The position numbers were made by a program, and so were the translations under genes. DNA of 64,000 bases, taken from Candolleomyces eurysporus (lineage: Eukaryota; Basidiomycota; Agaricomycetes; Agaricales; Psathyrellaceae). Positions within the stretch are counted from its first letter, which is position 1. Every line of letters begins with the position of its first letter. Below the pieces are notes generated by a model. It did no database searches and was not told where the DNA came from. It saw nothing but the letters and a program-made list of their open reading frames with translations. The stretch covers positions 1-64,000 of the forward strand of contig JANBPK010000876.1 in NCBI GenBank assembly GCA_027579435.1, in the 5' to 3' direction. Shown piece by piece: positions 24,682 to 41,317 of this stretch.

Positions 24682-26534
24682 TCATGGCTGTTNACCTCTT
24701 GATATCGTTGNTTGNTTCGAGGTGCTCGGAGCTGTCGACGAGCCTGGNGAGTTGAGGGGAACGCTGAATGTNGNGGTNGTAGGTACAGTCGGAGAAAAAG
24801 TGGGAACGGAATANGGCCTNGACTGCAAAGCAGCNACGAAGGATGGGTGCGACCTCGCTTTTCCTGTCTCAATGCAAACACGGCAGTATCCTGGAATTAT
24901 CGTTAGTNGACAGAACCATGATAAGTTTGATAATACTGACGACCTCCNAGGAGAAGGGGCACGTCTTTTGCGTTGCAAACCACGCACTTGATCTCTAANG
25001 ATGATGGCATGTGAGTNGTCTTCATTTTCTTTGGAACCGGTGGTACTGCTGGCGCTGGNGGTGTCTGGGGTGTCACNTTGGGCATNGGTTGAGTAGTACT
25101 GACAGCCACAGCCTTCTTCGCTATCACTGGGTCCTTGGTCGCGTTCTTTGGCGCTGTTTTTCTGGGTCTAGGGGGCCTTTGAGGGTTAGGACCATGTTTN
25201 AGAAGCTTCATGGTATACGGTTGGGAAAGCTGGGAGTTGGTTCAGATATCAATTCTCGCGATCAGTNCCCATTCAANCATACCGTCTGAAGTTGCGTCAA
25301 TAGGGGACACGACGGCAGCTGATATCCCANGTATAGNCGTTTGCGCTTTCCCTGAGCGGTNAAATGAGTCGAGGCAATTGCNTTCGCTNAAAGGATNGCG
25401 GACTTACCAGGCCGNTGATAATTGCACGGTTNCGGTCTACTGTTTCTTGTCCTCCNATCCAGAGAGCCAACATTTCCGCGATGAAAGGTGGAACATCTTT
25501 CAAGAGAAGCGAAACAGCTTCACGCGTGTCTTCTCCTGCAGGCTTGTTCTTGCTGGTATCTGACTGTGACTGAGTATCGGTGGTGGCNACTTGGTCAAAT
25601 GGCAGGCAAAGAGTCAATGTCGTATCCTTGTCATTTTTCCGCTCAAGCAGTGCGGGACCGCGAGGGACGAGCCATCGGTCTGAAGGAGCTTCCTTGAATT
25701 CAATGACCAGATCAAAGGCCCTCACTGTTGGGACGGTGGGCACGACGTCCGGGAACTGATATGGCGACAGAGTTGTCGAAGTCGACGTTGGGATTGATAC
25801 TGTCGAGGGATATACCTGAACAGCTAATGGAGCTAAAGTTTGGAGTTCGTCTGCTGTTACTGTGCCTGCGAGGACCGAACGAACCANTTTGTTGAAGCAG
25901 GTATCAGCAGCCATGGCACTTTCAATCCTTGCACCGACCTCCGGGTGATTATTCGGGTTATGCACCCATTGAAACAACGGAACTAGCTTTGGATAGAATC
26001 TTTCGATGAATTGCATTTCGATTATGCGCGGTTGAATCGCCTGCATTGTCGTCAGAGCCATGGATGCTGGTTGATTCATGAATAGTCCCGTCTGTCCCTG
26101 TACCTGGTCAGGGAGATATTGAACCTCATAGAAATTGGTGTCCGGGAAAATGTGGGGTCCTATGACCATATCGCATCTGCCGCGGTTCAAAAGTCGATGG
26201 GCCGGTGGCTGGGGGACAGGTTCTGCAGCTTTGTTCCCTCGAGGTTTGGCAAGGAACTTGGGGAACGTGTTGAATACCCATTTCTGCCTAGCTATGATAT
26301 AGTCAGCGCGACTCTAATCTCCAGGCCCTCAAACCTACACTGCTTTAAACTGTGTGCCAGGACCCCACTATGAACTGGCCGTCAGGATCCAGAACCCTAT
26401 TGAAAAAAGGACGACCATTACCTTTCAGCTATACTCTTGAGAGAGTTTTTATCATCTTCTATGACGTCNGTAGTGTCCCAGCCTAAGTTCTCGCCAACAG
26501 GGAGCGAAACCTCTGTGGTTTTGTTAGCGTTCAT
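24682..26534 (-). CDS. Protein with C-terminal Cys4 (GATA-like) zinc motif, unknown
   Basis: Minus-strand gene starting at the ATG complementary to 26532-26534 (MNANKTTEVSLPVGENLGWD). The first exon is followed by short introns. A long middle exon (about 26190-25420) has a globular, non-repetitive sequence with Thr/Ser/Pro linkers (NFYEVQYLPDQVQGQTGLFM; IEMQFIERFYPKLVPLFQWV; FDLVIEFKEAPSDRWLVPRG). The C-terminal part has a basic Pro-rich linker and, once an intron at about 24897-24950 is removed, a paired-cysteine motif of the type IKCVVCNAKDVPLLLGG then YCRVCIETG: C-x2-C, a spacer of about 14, C-x2-C. This resembles a GATA-type or treble-clef zinc ribbon, so a chromatin or transcription role is plausible but inferred. 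Many ambiguous bases lie in the 3' half. Confidence 0.6.
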
Positions 26535-26681
26535 CGCAAGATGAACTTGGGAAGATGCCGACCGGCGTCTTGAACTCTTCGGATATTGGTGTCAGATCAG
26601 ATCAGCCGGAGTCACGCGCACGGGTCTTGATATCAGCGCGTTTATTATCCTAACAATTTCTTGCACACCTTATCGTCTACC
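26535..26681. promoter_or_regulatory. Divergent promoter region
   Basis: About 147 bp lie between the start codons of the Cys4-motif gene (-) and BDP1 (+), so the two genes share a compact bidirectional promoter. No specific element is recognised. Confidence 0.45.
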
Positions 26682-28428
26682 ATGAGCAGAGTTCGTGAGT
26701 AGCGTCATTTTCATTGCTGCTAACAGCTACCAACAATGTTATAGAGAAGGGAGGCGCCGTCTTTAAGCCCGTTGCGAAGGCCCGACCCCGTCCAGCAACA
26801 GTAGAGGTCTCGAGACAGGCATCGGTTGCCCTCGATGTCCCGACAGAACCTTTTGGTTCGACCTCAACGGGGACCCCCAGCTCTCAGACGTTAACCCAGT
26901 CCCAAAAAATTGCAAGCAGTATTGCTTCGGGTGAAACAAGCTTNCCCCCCGCTACCACCTGTTGTCCTTCCGAGCGAACAGCCTGTCGTCGCTCCAGCTG
27001 CTCATTTAGAGCAGAGACCCGCTTCTTTGGCCCTAAGCAACTCAACGAAAAGCATGCCCTCAAGTAGGGGTACCTTGCTTTCCGTCCCTTCTCGTGCTTC
27101 GGCGACACCAATCGCAATAGGTATTCCTAGACCACCAACCCAGGCTTCAATACCAATACCGGACGTTTCCTATCCCCCGACGACTCAGCCCATCACTCCT
27201 GCCATTTTGGCCCCTGCTGATCAACCTTCGTCCAGTGGGTCCCCACTGCAAGAGACTGGGTCGCAANNTGCTGTTGAACAGCGGAGGAAGCGTCAACGTT
27301 CTGCAGCAACACCGGACGACGACGACGACGCTTCCTCGACTTCCTCCAAGGCAAAGGGCGGCCGCGGTCGACGTTCCAGAGCCCCGTCNCTGCCTCCATA
27401 TGACCCTAGCGCTGACCCAGGCGAGGATCTTGACCCAACCGTTGTCACCATGGCCACGCTCTGCAATGACACTGGNCAAGGCAGAGTGAGTAGCAAGGCA
27501 GCAGAAATACTGAACAATCATGCTGCCTGGAAAAAGCAAAATCGAGAAAAACGCGCTCGAATGAGGGAGCTTATGGAAGCGCGCAAGTATGGCAGGACGG
27601 AGCAAGAGGCCGAACTTCTCCAGGAAAACGGTGTCCNACCCACTCCTTCGTCAATAACTCCTTCCACAAGCCACGCATCTACGAGTGCGAGTACCGANGA
27701 CCCGAACGCGGATTTCGACTACACTCAGGATCTGGCATCCAGCCGGTATAATGTCCAAGTTCGTATAGGTCCCAANGGGGAGACTGTCATCGATGAGGAT
27801 TCATTGGTGGTCAATCGCGAGGAGACCGACGAAACTGCAAACTATACCCATGTCACGGAGTCGGATACCACCAAATTCGTCAATTCTGGCACTTATGCCA
27901 AGCGGTTCCGGGGCTCACGTTGGAGTGCTGAAGAGACTGAACTATTCTATGATGTTGGTTTNCTCTTCTCGTTTGATCTCAACCCGCACTGACAACTTTG
28001 GCAGGCTCTCATGCAGCATGGAGAGAATTANGAATTAATTGCCTATATGCTTCCTGGTCGNGATAGGAAATCATGCAAAAACAAATTCAAAGTGGAAGAT
28101 AAAAGGAATCCTGCCAGAATAAATTATTGCCTCAATAACAGGACNGCTCCTGGTNAGTAGTTAATTGTCCCCGCATTTTCGGCTTTCAAACTATNCCTCT
28201 TTAGACATAGAGTATCTATCTCGCATGACCGGCAAAGACTTCTCGGGCCCTGTTCCTGAAATCCGGGCACCTCCCAAACCAGCGATCATAACCCCACCGG
28301 AANTACCGCAAGAAGCCTCACCGGAAGCACCTACNACAAAGAAAAAGAGACGGACTAAAACTCCTAGTGCTGAAGAAGGGCTTGTGATCATTGGTGATGC
28401 TGACGCGATGGGTAGCGANTCTTCATAG
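26682..28428 (+). CDS. BDP1: TFIIIB subunit BDP1 (B'')
   Basis: RNA polymerase III initiation factor. The first exon is only 13 nt (26682-26694) and is joined by an intron to 26727, giving MSRVPTNNVIEKGGAVFKPV, with the FKP motif seen near the N-terminus of fungal BDP1. A long disordered Ser/Pro region follows, then an acidic/basic stretch. The diagnostic extended SANT/Myb domain is at about 27880-28120: YAKRFRGSRWSAEETELFYD, an intron, then ALMQHGENYELIAYMLPGRD, RKSCKNKFKVEDKRNPARIN. The C-terminus is Lys-rich (TKKKRRTKTPS) and ends at 28428. The frame must change near an ambiguous base in a C-run at 26944, probably a sequencing indel. Confidence 0.88.
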
Positions 28429-28720
28429 CAGGGTTNATTCGCTATATATCATTATTATTCANATTGTACATATNCANCGTGGACTCGTTTTAAAGTGAAA
28501 ATTGCCACATAGCCCCCTCCTGTGAGTGAATGAGTTGGCCTACCGAGGTCTGTTCCATTTCCATCGGATCTGGCCGATCCCGGCAAGAAGTCGCGTCTGG
28601 CTGGCAACTGGGCCGCTGGACCCTGTCAATCAGTGCTCTTCTCAAACATTACCTCATGGCTGTTCTCACTTTTCCACTCCTTCAAAACCTTCTTCAATTG
28701 CTTTCCCTCAGCGTTCCGTC

Positions 28721-29927
28721 ATGGCGCAAAANAAGATAGTGGTCTGCGGCGCTGGATTTATCGGTATGCTGTTACAATAGCTGCTGTCNTGACCTCAACT
28801 CAAAGTTCAGATTCATTNNAGGCAAGCAGATAGCTCGAAACCTGCTATCCTCACCCGCGGTCAAGGACACAAAACGAATAGTTCAACTGTCATCAAGAAA
28901 TCCTACACCGTTCCTTCAGGCTGTAGAGAAGAGTGTCCCAAAGACAANTTTATCTCAATTGCGAGCCGTTCCACTCGACATTACGANTCCNTCCACCCTT
29001 GCCCCCGCCTTCGAGGGTGCACATACCGTCATATCTCTCGTCGGCATTCTGCATGGCACACCGTCTGACTTTGAGAAGATTCAATGGCGAGGGGCTGAAA
29101 ACGTCGCTGCGACCGCGAAACAGGCCGGTGCTCGCCTCATCCATATCAGTGCTATCGGNGCGAACCCCAACAGCGACATAGCCTATTGGAGGACTAAGGG
29201 TCTTGGGGAGTCCGCAGTACTCGCAGCACACCCAGAAGCCACTATCATTCGTCCGAGTCTTGTATTTGGCCCAGAAGACGACTTCTTCAATGTAAGCGCG
29301 TCTCGCCTCGGAATGCACTCTCAGGTTCAAGTTCCNTGCTCAAACCCACTTCCAGAGATTTGCGAAGTTGGCCCGACTTCTTCNAGTTCTGCCGGTATTT
29401 GGTGGCGGTAATGCCAAGTTCCAGCCAGTCTATGTTGGCGATCTCGCCGAAGCGGTTGAGGCGATGTGCAGAGGAGATCGTGAAATTGAGCGTGCAATTT
29501 CNGGGAAGATTATGGAAGCTGGAGGACCCCGCGGTGAGTGCTTCTGTGCACTTTNAGCACTCCCAGCTAACCTCGCCACTGCATAGTCTTTACATATTAT
29601 GAACTGATGGAGACAGTTCTCAAGTACACGCATCGCTACCGCCCGATCGTATCCATTCCATTCTGGATGGGGTTGTTGAGNGGGATGTTTTCTGAGCGAC
29701 TTCCNGTGAANCTATTCACAATTACGAAAGACCAGGTACGTTCCTTCTNACCATGNCATGCGCTTNAACCAAGCTGATGCCTTTTCAAGGTCAAACAATT
29801 NCAGTATGANAACATTGTCAATCCAGACTTAGGACCNAACGANNTGTCCTTCGATGAATTTGTACAGAGTCACTGCTCTCATTCGCTCACACCTCTNTAT
29901 AAAGTCGTACCCTCTTACCTCGATTAG
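28721..29927 (+). CDS. NDUFA9-like complex I subunit (atypical SDR/epimerase fold)
   Basis: NAD(P)-binding Rossmann protein of the NDUFA9/NUEM (39-40 kDa) family, an accessory subunit of respiratory complex I. The N-terminus reads [11 protein letters not shown], an intron, then [10 protein letters not shown], giving the G-x-G-F-x-G nucleotide loop. [33 protein letters not shown] (Y-x-x-x-K region with RTKGLGE) and [18 protein letters not shown] follow, all typical of the family. After another intron come [20 protein letters not shown] and the C-terminal [20 protein letters not shown]. The stop is at 29925-29927. The start chosen (MAQ at 28721) lacks a mitochondrial presequence; the same frame is open back to 28526, so a longer targeted N-terminus is possible. 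Confidence 0.85.
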
Positions 29928-30796
29928 ACCGCGTCCAGTAGCTGCTANAANCCTGTTCACTTTCCNCNTATNTAGANNACCTCTCAATCGGAACAGCCCG
30001 TTATTTGTGTTTTCTGGGCGATCATTNGANTCCAAATTGGTGAATCTGTANNNNGANGCCTCGANGATTACNTTGCACCTTCTTTCTGGTGNAAAATTGA
30101 ANGGGGGGANGGTNAAGAGAATTCGGGTTGTTGTCACCCTCTTGATGGAGTCTGACAACCAGTNGGAAATTTCAGTGAGCAAGTTCCGACTTCCTGCGCA
30201 TATCGCTCTGGGACCTTCACCTTAGGCGGAGGCGTCGGATGTGCCTTGGAGATTACAGCCTCGGAATCCAGTGATGTGGATATCCCATTGCCAAGAGTGC
30301 GAGGATAGGAATTGAGGGCGAGAACAATTCAGTTCTGTGGCAATTCTTGTGCCACTCGTGGACTTCCTGGTTGGCAATCCCAGGTGAATTAAGCTCTGCC
30401 ATTGTTAAGAAACTTTTGTGTCCGTTCTCAAATTCTACGGGATGACAAGGTGTTAGTTCCGATGCTACCAGTCCAAAGACGAGAATTTCGGTATTGGCTC
30501 GGAATGGACGCTTTCTCAGTTTGAGTTATGATATGCTGCATGCTGTGTATAATGAGGATTCTACTTCAGCTTCAACAACCGTCGGGCTAAGCCAAGTAGG
30601 GGATGTTGCCAAACTTTGTAAATTGTAAAGNTTAGATGTGAACACCATGACGTAAGTGGCATTTGATAAAATCTGATGTGATATACCTTATATGACCATG
30701 ACTTCCGATCGACTAGTAGCTCCGAGCTGGTGGACGACAGTATAAATACGACGGAGCCCTTGCCGAGGNCCTGCTGTTGAGCCAACACCTTCTGGC
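29928..30796. other. Intergenic region with TATA box upstream of MFS gene
   Basis: About 870 bp without a credible coding segment. The first 250 bp are full of ambiguous bases. A TATAAATA element at 30741-30748 lies about 50 bp upstream of the MFS start codon and is a good core promoter candidate. Nothing else stands out. Confidence 0.5.
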
Positions 30797-32879
30797 ATGA
30801 CATCGCAATCACCCCCAAACTCTGCNACCGACNTCAATACACCAAAGCCTGACTCNCTTGCTGCAGGATCATNGGTGCCTACTGCGACAGCTGCATTGAA
30901 CGAAAGTGAAGAACCTTATAGCGTCTTTTCAAGGAGTGAAAAATGGGTTATTGTTAGCTTAACTGCATTAGCTGGGCTTTTCAGGTCNCCTCCTCNCTCC
31001 ACGATGATNATATTACTCGCGCTNACGCTGGCNNGTTTTTTTTTTTGCAGCCCCTTAACTGCAAATGTATACTTTCCAGTGCTACCAACACTGTCGAGAG
31101 AGTTCAATAAACCAATTGANCTCATAAATTTGACGGTANGTCGCTGTTTTCACATGTAAACACCTCGNTGTTACGACTGACGGCCGCCTTCAGGTTACTA
31201 TGTATNTCNTTATGCAGGGNGTAGCTCCCATGTTTTGGGGCCCACTGGCAGACAAGTATGGTCGGCGNCCTTGNTATGCAGGCTGTCTCATNCTTCTCTC
31301 AGCGTCTAANNTCGGTCTGGCACTGGTTCCAACATCTGCGTACTGGTTGCTNATGTTGCTTCGCTGTCTCCAAGCAACAGGATCAGCCAGTACAATNGCA
31401 ATNGGTGAAGCGCNTTCTGNTNTCTATGANGTTNAAGTGATCTGANCTTCGACNNGGACNGTTCCTGNAGGTGCCGGTGTTATAGGTGATATTTCCACTC
31501 GTGAAGAGCGGGGAGGCTTCTTCGGATTTTTTACGCTTGGACCTATGGTTATTTTTCCTCATTTCCTGCCGCCGCCGCCTGGCTAACGCCTAACTAGGTT
31601 GGCCCAGTCATTGGGCCNGTGATCGGTGGTGCCATAGCAGATTCACTGGGATGGAGGTCGGCATTGTTTAACTTTCTGNGGAAGCTAGCTGANGTGNTTT
31701 CAGGGCTATATTCTGGTTCCTCACTATCTCAAGCGCNCTGTGCGCTATNACAATGATCCTGTAAGAGTTCANCTCCGTNTGNAGCTCNGCGATCCTCTAA
31801 TTCNTNAACCTACAGATTTGTTCCTGAAACCCTNCGAAGTATTGTTGGAAATGGCANCATTCGAACATCNAGCATTTATCGACCTCTCTTNCCTTTCATA
31901 CCCAAGATTAANCCTTCACGTGAAAGGAANGCTGCGGCCCCGGTGAAACGTCTACCAAACCCTNTCCGACTGTTCACCAATGTNGANATTCTCATCCTTC
32001 TGGGAATCACNGCNATTGTCAATGGTGTGATGTNNGGCATCATCACGACNNTTTCCACCACATTTGANGTGACGTACCCTTTTCTGACGGAGACGACAAT
32101 NGGTTTGTCCTTCCTAGCGTACGGGGGAGGGATGATGGTTGGNAGTGTCGNCCATGGGAAGNTTTTGGACAGGCAATNCCAGAAATACAANCAGAAGCTT
32201 GTGGCANNTTCTGGAGATGGAGGAGACCTTTCTAGNACCGAAGTTNCACGAGAAAGCATCGCTCTTGAAAAGGTTCGTGTCCCTTGATTTGTTTGCAACG
32301 GCGATGATGTTCGACTAGATTTCAGGCTCGTCTGAGNATNNTGCCNATCTTNATGCTAGTTTTCGCTGGAGCTGTTGGAGGATATGGATGGACTCTGCAG
32401 CNGAAAGCTAGCATCGCGGTTCCNCTTGTGCTACACTTGATACGTGAGTCTTTTTCTCNAGATATGCATCCGAAAGTTCTAATNTTTGTNACCCTGCAGA
32501 TGGCTACNTTNCAATGGCCNCCATGAACTCGNCNTCNACTTTGATGATAGATCTGTTTCCAGAGCAAAGCTCCTCCGTCACCGCTTGCGTCAGTNTCCAC
32601 ATTTCCGTCCAATACNCCNCGNAGTNCCTNANCTNTCAACAGAATAATCTTGTNCGGTGTACCTTGGCCGCTNTCGTNGTTTCTGTGATGCAGCCACTCA
32701 TCAATCGCATCGGCCTTGGNTGGACATACACAATTCTAGGATTTCTGTCCCTTCTGACCATTCCTTTGATATTTTTGGATATTCTNGTTGGCCCTCGGTA
32801 TCGTCTAGCTCGCCAAAANCGTATGCAGACGGNNGAGAGTCTCGAAGTGCAGGATACTGGAGATCTTGAAGCAAGGTAA
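30797..32879 (+). CDS. MFS drug:H+ antiporter (DHA1-type)
   Basis: Major facilitator transporter of the 12-TM drug/H+ antiporter group. The N-terminal tail is hydrophilic. TM1 begins at SEKWVIVSLTALAGLF, then PLTANVYFPVLPTLSREFN, typical of QDR/Tpo-like DHA1 proteins. The MFS motif A is clear after TM2: WGPLADKYGRRP. It is followed by LVPTSAYWLLMLLRCLQATG, the motif C region GPVIGGAIADSLGWR, and the second half with FLAYGGGMMVGS, PLINRIGLGWTYTILGFLSL and the stop at 32879. At least five introns are needed. Ambiguous bases are very dense (about one per 20-30 nt), so the exact protein cannot be read and inactivation cannot be excluded. Substrate unknown. Confidence 0.8.
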
Positions 32880-33145
32880 ACAAGTTATAGTGTGTCGATC
32901 TCCCAGTCTACTACTACATAGAATCCTTGAGCACTTTTATGAACTTTACGACATGTCGAAGATACCACATGACATCCCTATTGTACGATAATACATTCTT
33001 CCTGATGATAGTATGCGTCCTCTCGCTTGGGNNNNCNNNNTTCAAGGTCGGGTCCGCTTGGCACCGATCGACCCATCANNNNCNNGCATCAAANGTAGCA
33101 CTNGCGCTCGCTGGTTCACGATGACATCACTACNGATTTCGAGCC

Positions 33146-34327
33146 ATGAACGACCATCTCTCNGCTGCCATCCGAGAANAGCTCGATANATTNGACCCCA
33201 GCAAGGTGTANTCTGGCAGGTTGCCCAAGATNNTTTCTGCATCAGGCGGCTCTTACTTCGTCAAGACCGGTAGGNTAGATGAACAAGAACAATACACCGG
33301 AGAAGCAGAATCNTTGAAGGCGATCGAANCAGCGGCCCCTGGCCTAGCACCTAGGCTGTACACNNANGGTACATNTGAAGACGGGAAGCCCTACTTTATA
33401 TCGCAATACAAAGATATAGGCTCCCTCACATCTTCGACGGCACACGAATTGGGGAAGCGCCTGGCAACTGAACTGCATCGAGGGACGAGTCCTAACGGNA
33501 AATTTGGATTTGGAGTGCCCACNTTCTGTGGACCAACTCGATTCGANAACGGCTGGTACGATACATGGGAAGAATGNTACTCTGCGATGTATGGCACNCT
33601 TATCTCAAGACTTCGCGAAAAGGGAAGATATAGCCGCCTATGCGAGATTGGTGACACAGTGATACAAACGTANGTTCATCTTCCCTCGTAGNTNCTCNTT
33701 CAAGANNCTTAGACNTACAGGGTTATTCCCAAGTTATTGGGTNAGNAATTATCTNCCCTTCNTCNCNGTAGNNGCGTCCTGACGTCAACTTTNAATTAGG
33801 TCCCTTGGATATCCAGCCAGTNATTCTTCACGGTGATCTNTGGGTATGGGATTTTGTTCTCTACCTGCACCCGTGAGCGCTGATAAGCTCCATACAACAG
33901 AGTGGGAACGCTGGAGTAGACCAGGAAACCAACAAGCCAGTCATCTTNGACCCAGCGTCTTTCTANGGTCATAACGAGTCTGAGTACGCTACAGCTACTT
34001 CTTCCATTTTAGATAAAATAATGACGACGCAAATAGTCTCGCTATTGCAAGAATGTTCGGTGGCTTCCCTAAAACATTCTTCGAAACGTACCTGGAATAC
34101 AATCCAAAGTCTGAGCCACAGAACCAATACTCGTACCGATGCGAACTCTATTTATCCTTTCACTATCTCAATCACACNGTNATTTTCGGGGTGAGCCTNN
34201 TTTTTTGGATTCTGCNGTNTAATGGAATTTAACAGAAGCGTCTTTGTTGTAGGGGAGTTATGCAANGCAGGCCGAGAAGAAAATGACTTGGTTGGTCCAA
34301 GCGGAGAGTGCTGGAGAGTTCCAGTGA
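33146..34327 (+). CDS. Fructosamine/ketosamine-3-kinase
   Basis: Protein-repair kinase that phosphorylates ketosamines formed by glycation, leading to their removal. Recognised from ASGGSYFVKTGR (nucleotide-binding Lys), EAESLKAIE, SSTAHELGKRLATELHRGTS with GKFGFGVPTFCGPTR, and DTWEECYSAMYGTLISRLRE. The catalytic segment is split by an intron at about 33844: ILHGDLW then SGNAGVDQETNKPVIFDPAS, with H-G-D-L-W-x-G-N and the D-P-A metal site. The C-terminus reads ARMFGGFPKTFFETYLEYNP and YLNHTVIFGGSYA before the stop at 34325-34327. Ambiguous bases are frequent, especially at 33690-33840, so intron borders there are approximate. Confidence 0.85.
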
Positions 34328-34552
34328 CGANGCTGAGTCAGCCAAAGATGNTGGTAAACAATGACAAAGACATGTATTGCTCTGAATTCAACGGGACCAA
34401 ACTTACACCTTGTCTTCTGAACGCCATTGTTCCCCGGCGTCGACACAGCTCACGTCAATTCTTGCACGTTCGTTTGGCGCCATATCCATATCACCGCTGG
34501 TGAACCTGTGAGATTTGTCTGTTTTTCGTTAGAGTCANCTTAGAGTAGGAAT

Positions 34553-38653
<4,101 letters not shown>

Positions 38654-38750
38654 TCTGATTACTTTCGCGATCGNTGTACTCGTATGATTGTACTGATATA
38701 ATAATCTACACCTCCACAATATATTAGAAAGAATGCTAGTAGCNTNCGNC

Positions 38751-41186
38751 TCAGTCGTTCCTGGAACGACCCATCAAGTCCTGCCTCTCCTCATCGTCAT
38801 GCCCGTTCACGGAGCGATATTGCTCATTNTCACCTGACAATCGCTCCGGCTTACGTTGCTTTTTGGCAGCGGTATCGTCGTCGTCGTCATCCTCGTCACC
38901 GATTTCGAAGACGACATTCTCTCCGGGCAAAGGTTCATTCCGACGACCTCCTACCAGAGTNGCTGCATCGTCGTCNTCNTCTTCTTCGCGCTGCCTGCCG
39001 CGAGATTGTATAGCTTCGAGATCATAATCTTCCGCATCCTCTTCGTCCTGCGCGATCTCATCAGACATCGCCAATGTAGATATCCAAAGACGGTTAGTAA
39101 AGGAAGGAAGTTGACGATAAAACACTTATCTCCTGTTGTTGTCACTGGGACGCCAGAGGAACGCAATAGCGGAAAAGACGACAAGGTATAGAAGGACCAA
39201 AAAGCCATCAAGNAGCCACCACCTTGTTTTCCAGGTGTCAGCGGCATACCCTTGAATGATGTCAGCACACNGCTTGNAGGAAAAGGTGAGAGGCACGTAC
39301 CCTGTTGCCCTCTTCCTGAGAAACTCATCGAAGAGATGAAGAAGAAAACGGTGATNGCAAGAACGACGAAATAAAGGATGTAATGCAATCGTTTGAACAT
39401 TTTGAGTTTNTATCGCTGCTTGCGGGCTTCCAGCTGTTGAATAGTTCCTGAGNAGATATGAGCCTCCCAGCNAGGTGCAGACAGAGAAGGACTGACCGTT
39501 GAGTGNATACATGATCCACAGTAAGAAGCCGCTCAAGGTGAAGGCCAGCGGAATAATGAATAAGAGNAGAATAAGAGCAGAAGTCGACTCCAGTTCCAGT
39601 TCGACGATTCCGATCGCATAAATAACTGTCCGGTCGTTTGTATTTGATNCCCAGAACCGGTGCGAGAAACATGTAAAACTTACCACCAAAGATAAAGTGA
39701 GCGACAGCCAAAGCCTGACACTTGATCATCGTTCGCCCGAGGGATTCGCGAACGACGCTGAGGCCAAGAGCAACAAGTAAAAGCAAAAGGAATGACATTG
39801 AATTCCGTCCGGCGTCAAGAATCGCAACTGTTNCATAATCTATGAGTTAAAAGCTTATGGGNGCAAAGGTCATGCTTACCAACGATGAGGAAGATGGTGG
39901 ATGCTGTTCCTGGCCCATGCGCGTTCAGATACCTGTAATAGACTATCAAAAGATCAGTCTCAAGCATAGCCATCTCAAGAAGACAACCGTACCCCATGTG
40001 GCGAGCATTTCGATGATTAACAAGCCAATGAGCCCGGCTATGTAATACTGTAAAGTATGCAAGTCTTGCAAGTGCCGATAGCTTAGCCAAGCCCAGACGA
40101 TTCCAAAGACAACATAGCAGAGGAAAATGGAGAAGTAGAACTGTAAAACACNTTTGAGTCAATTGAAAAGCTTTGAGGATATTNGCGTCACGTACGGTCA
40201 CTTTTGGATAATCTGAAGCCGCGAGATGACCTTGGAANACATTCTTGAATAAGATATTTCCGTGGTAGGAGGGATGAAAAGGAACGTCGGTGCCCGCTCT
40301 GCGGGATGACTTCGGCTGTTCGCCAGTGATTGGAACGATCGCTGGCAGGAAGTGAAGACACGAAGGCGAAATCAAGATGGAGGCCACATACCAACGCAGT
40401 AGAAACCATCCGTGGTGACTGGGTAATGAATTGGTCCATTGTACTCATACAGACCGTGGTCATCTCTGGACTGGAATTGCCGGGTTGTCAACGAAACAGG
40501 ACGTAAAGAACGGCGCTCCCTCCGCCAAGGAGAGGTATGGTTGCTGGCGGGAGGCGTGGGGTTCCCGGAAGGGTTGTTCCAGAATTCGGCAACAGAAACA
40601 CTAGTCGGNGAAATGGTGGTTTTATTGGCNGGTAGTTGTACCCGTTCAGACCAAAAGCTTGTGCTGTTGATAGTCTTGCCTGAAGGAAGATCGAGGATGA
40701 AGCGGCCGAGTTGGTCTGACATGCAATATCCCGCAGCCAAGGCGTTAGACGTGCAGATATAAATCCTCTACAGGGTTTTTTGGTGACATAGTTTGGGTAG
40801 AGAGCAGGACTATCATACCGGCAAATCNTCGTCTTCCGCGCCTCGCCGCTCCTTCCCAAGATACTGGACATCCTTCCACTCGTATATCACCAGAGCGGCC
40901 TCGCCTTGTGACGCGCTGTCGAATGTGACTAGCACTGTATTAGAACGTCATCCTATNTTCTTTCAAGTAAATTCACCNTTGATATAGGCGGAAGGTCCTC
41001 CCCACATTCCACTACACACTTGACGGGAATAATCTAGAGATGATGTCAACATCCTGTGCGGTCATTCCGTCGACCATGGGGGGTACCTGAGGCATCTATA
41101 GGGACGTCGTANGCAAGNACCGATGCAANAGAAGANNTTAATAGCCATAGGCAGGCGAACCAGCGAACGGTTGGCGACCATGCCAT
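38751..41186 (-). CDS. PTM1/GOST-family seven-TM protein
   Basis: Member of the lung-7TM/PTM1 (Golgi-dynamics seven-TM, GOST) family, which acts in the secretory pathway. The start is the ATG complementary to 41184-41186 and gives a signal peptide (MAWSPTVRWFACLWLL). After an intron the luminal domain has RQVCSGMWGGPSAYI, FWSERVQLPANKTTI-like text, and TTDGFYCVG followed by PITGEQPKSS. Seven helices follow, among them FYFSIFLCYVVFGIVWAWLS, YIAGLIGLLIIEMLATWGYY, MSFLLLLLVALGLSVVRESL with the family signature G-R-T-M, and LLDGFLVLLYLVVFSAIAFL. The C-terminal tail is strongly acidic. The stop is at 38751, about 100 bp from RPB2's stop, so the two genes are convergent. Confidence 0.85.
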
Positions 41187-41317
41187 GATGGAGGGGGAAA
41201 GGATGGTTGTTGTCGTGTGTTATAATCAGAAGACGACCTTGTCCTCTGTCTGAGCATTACGTAATATATTGCAGTGAGCGCCGCAGCTCACCGCCTACAT
41301 CGTCATCCTTGCTGAGA

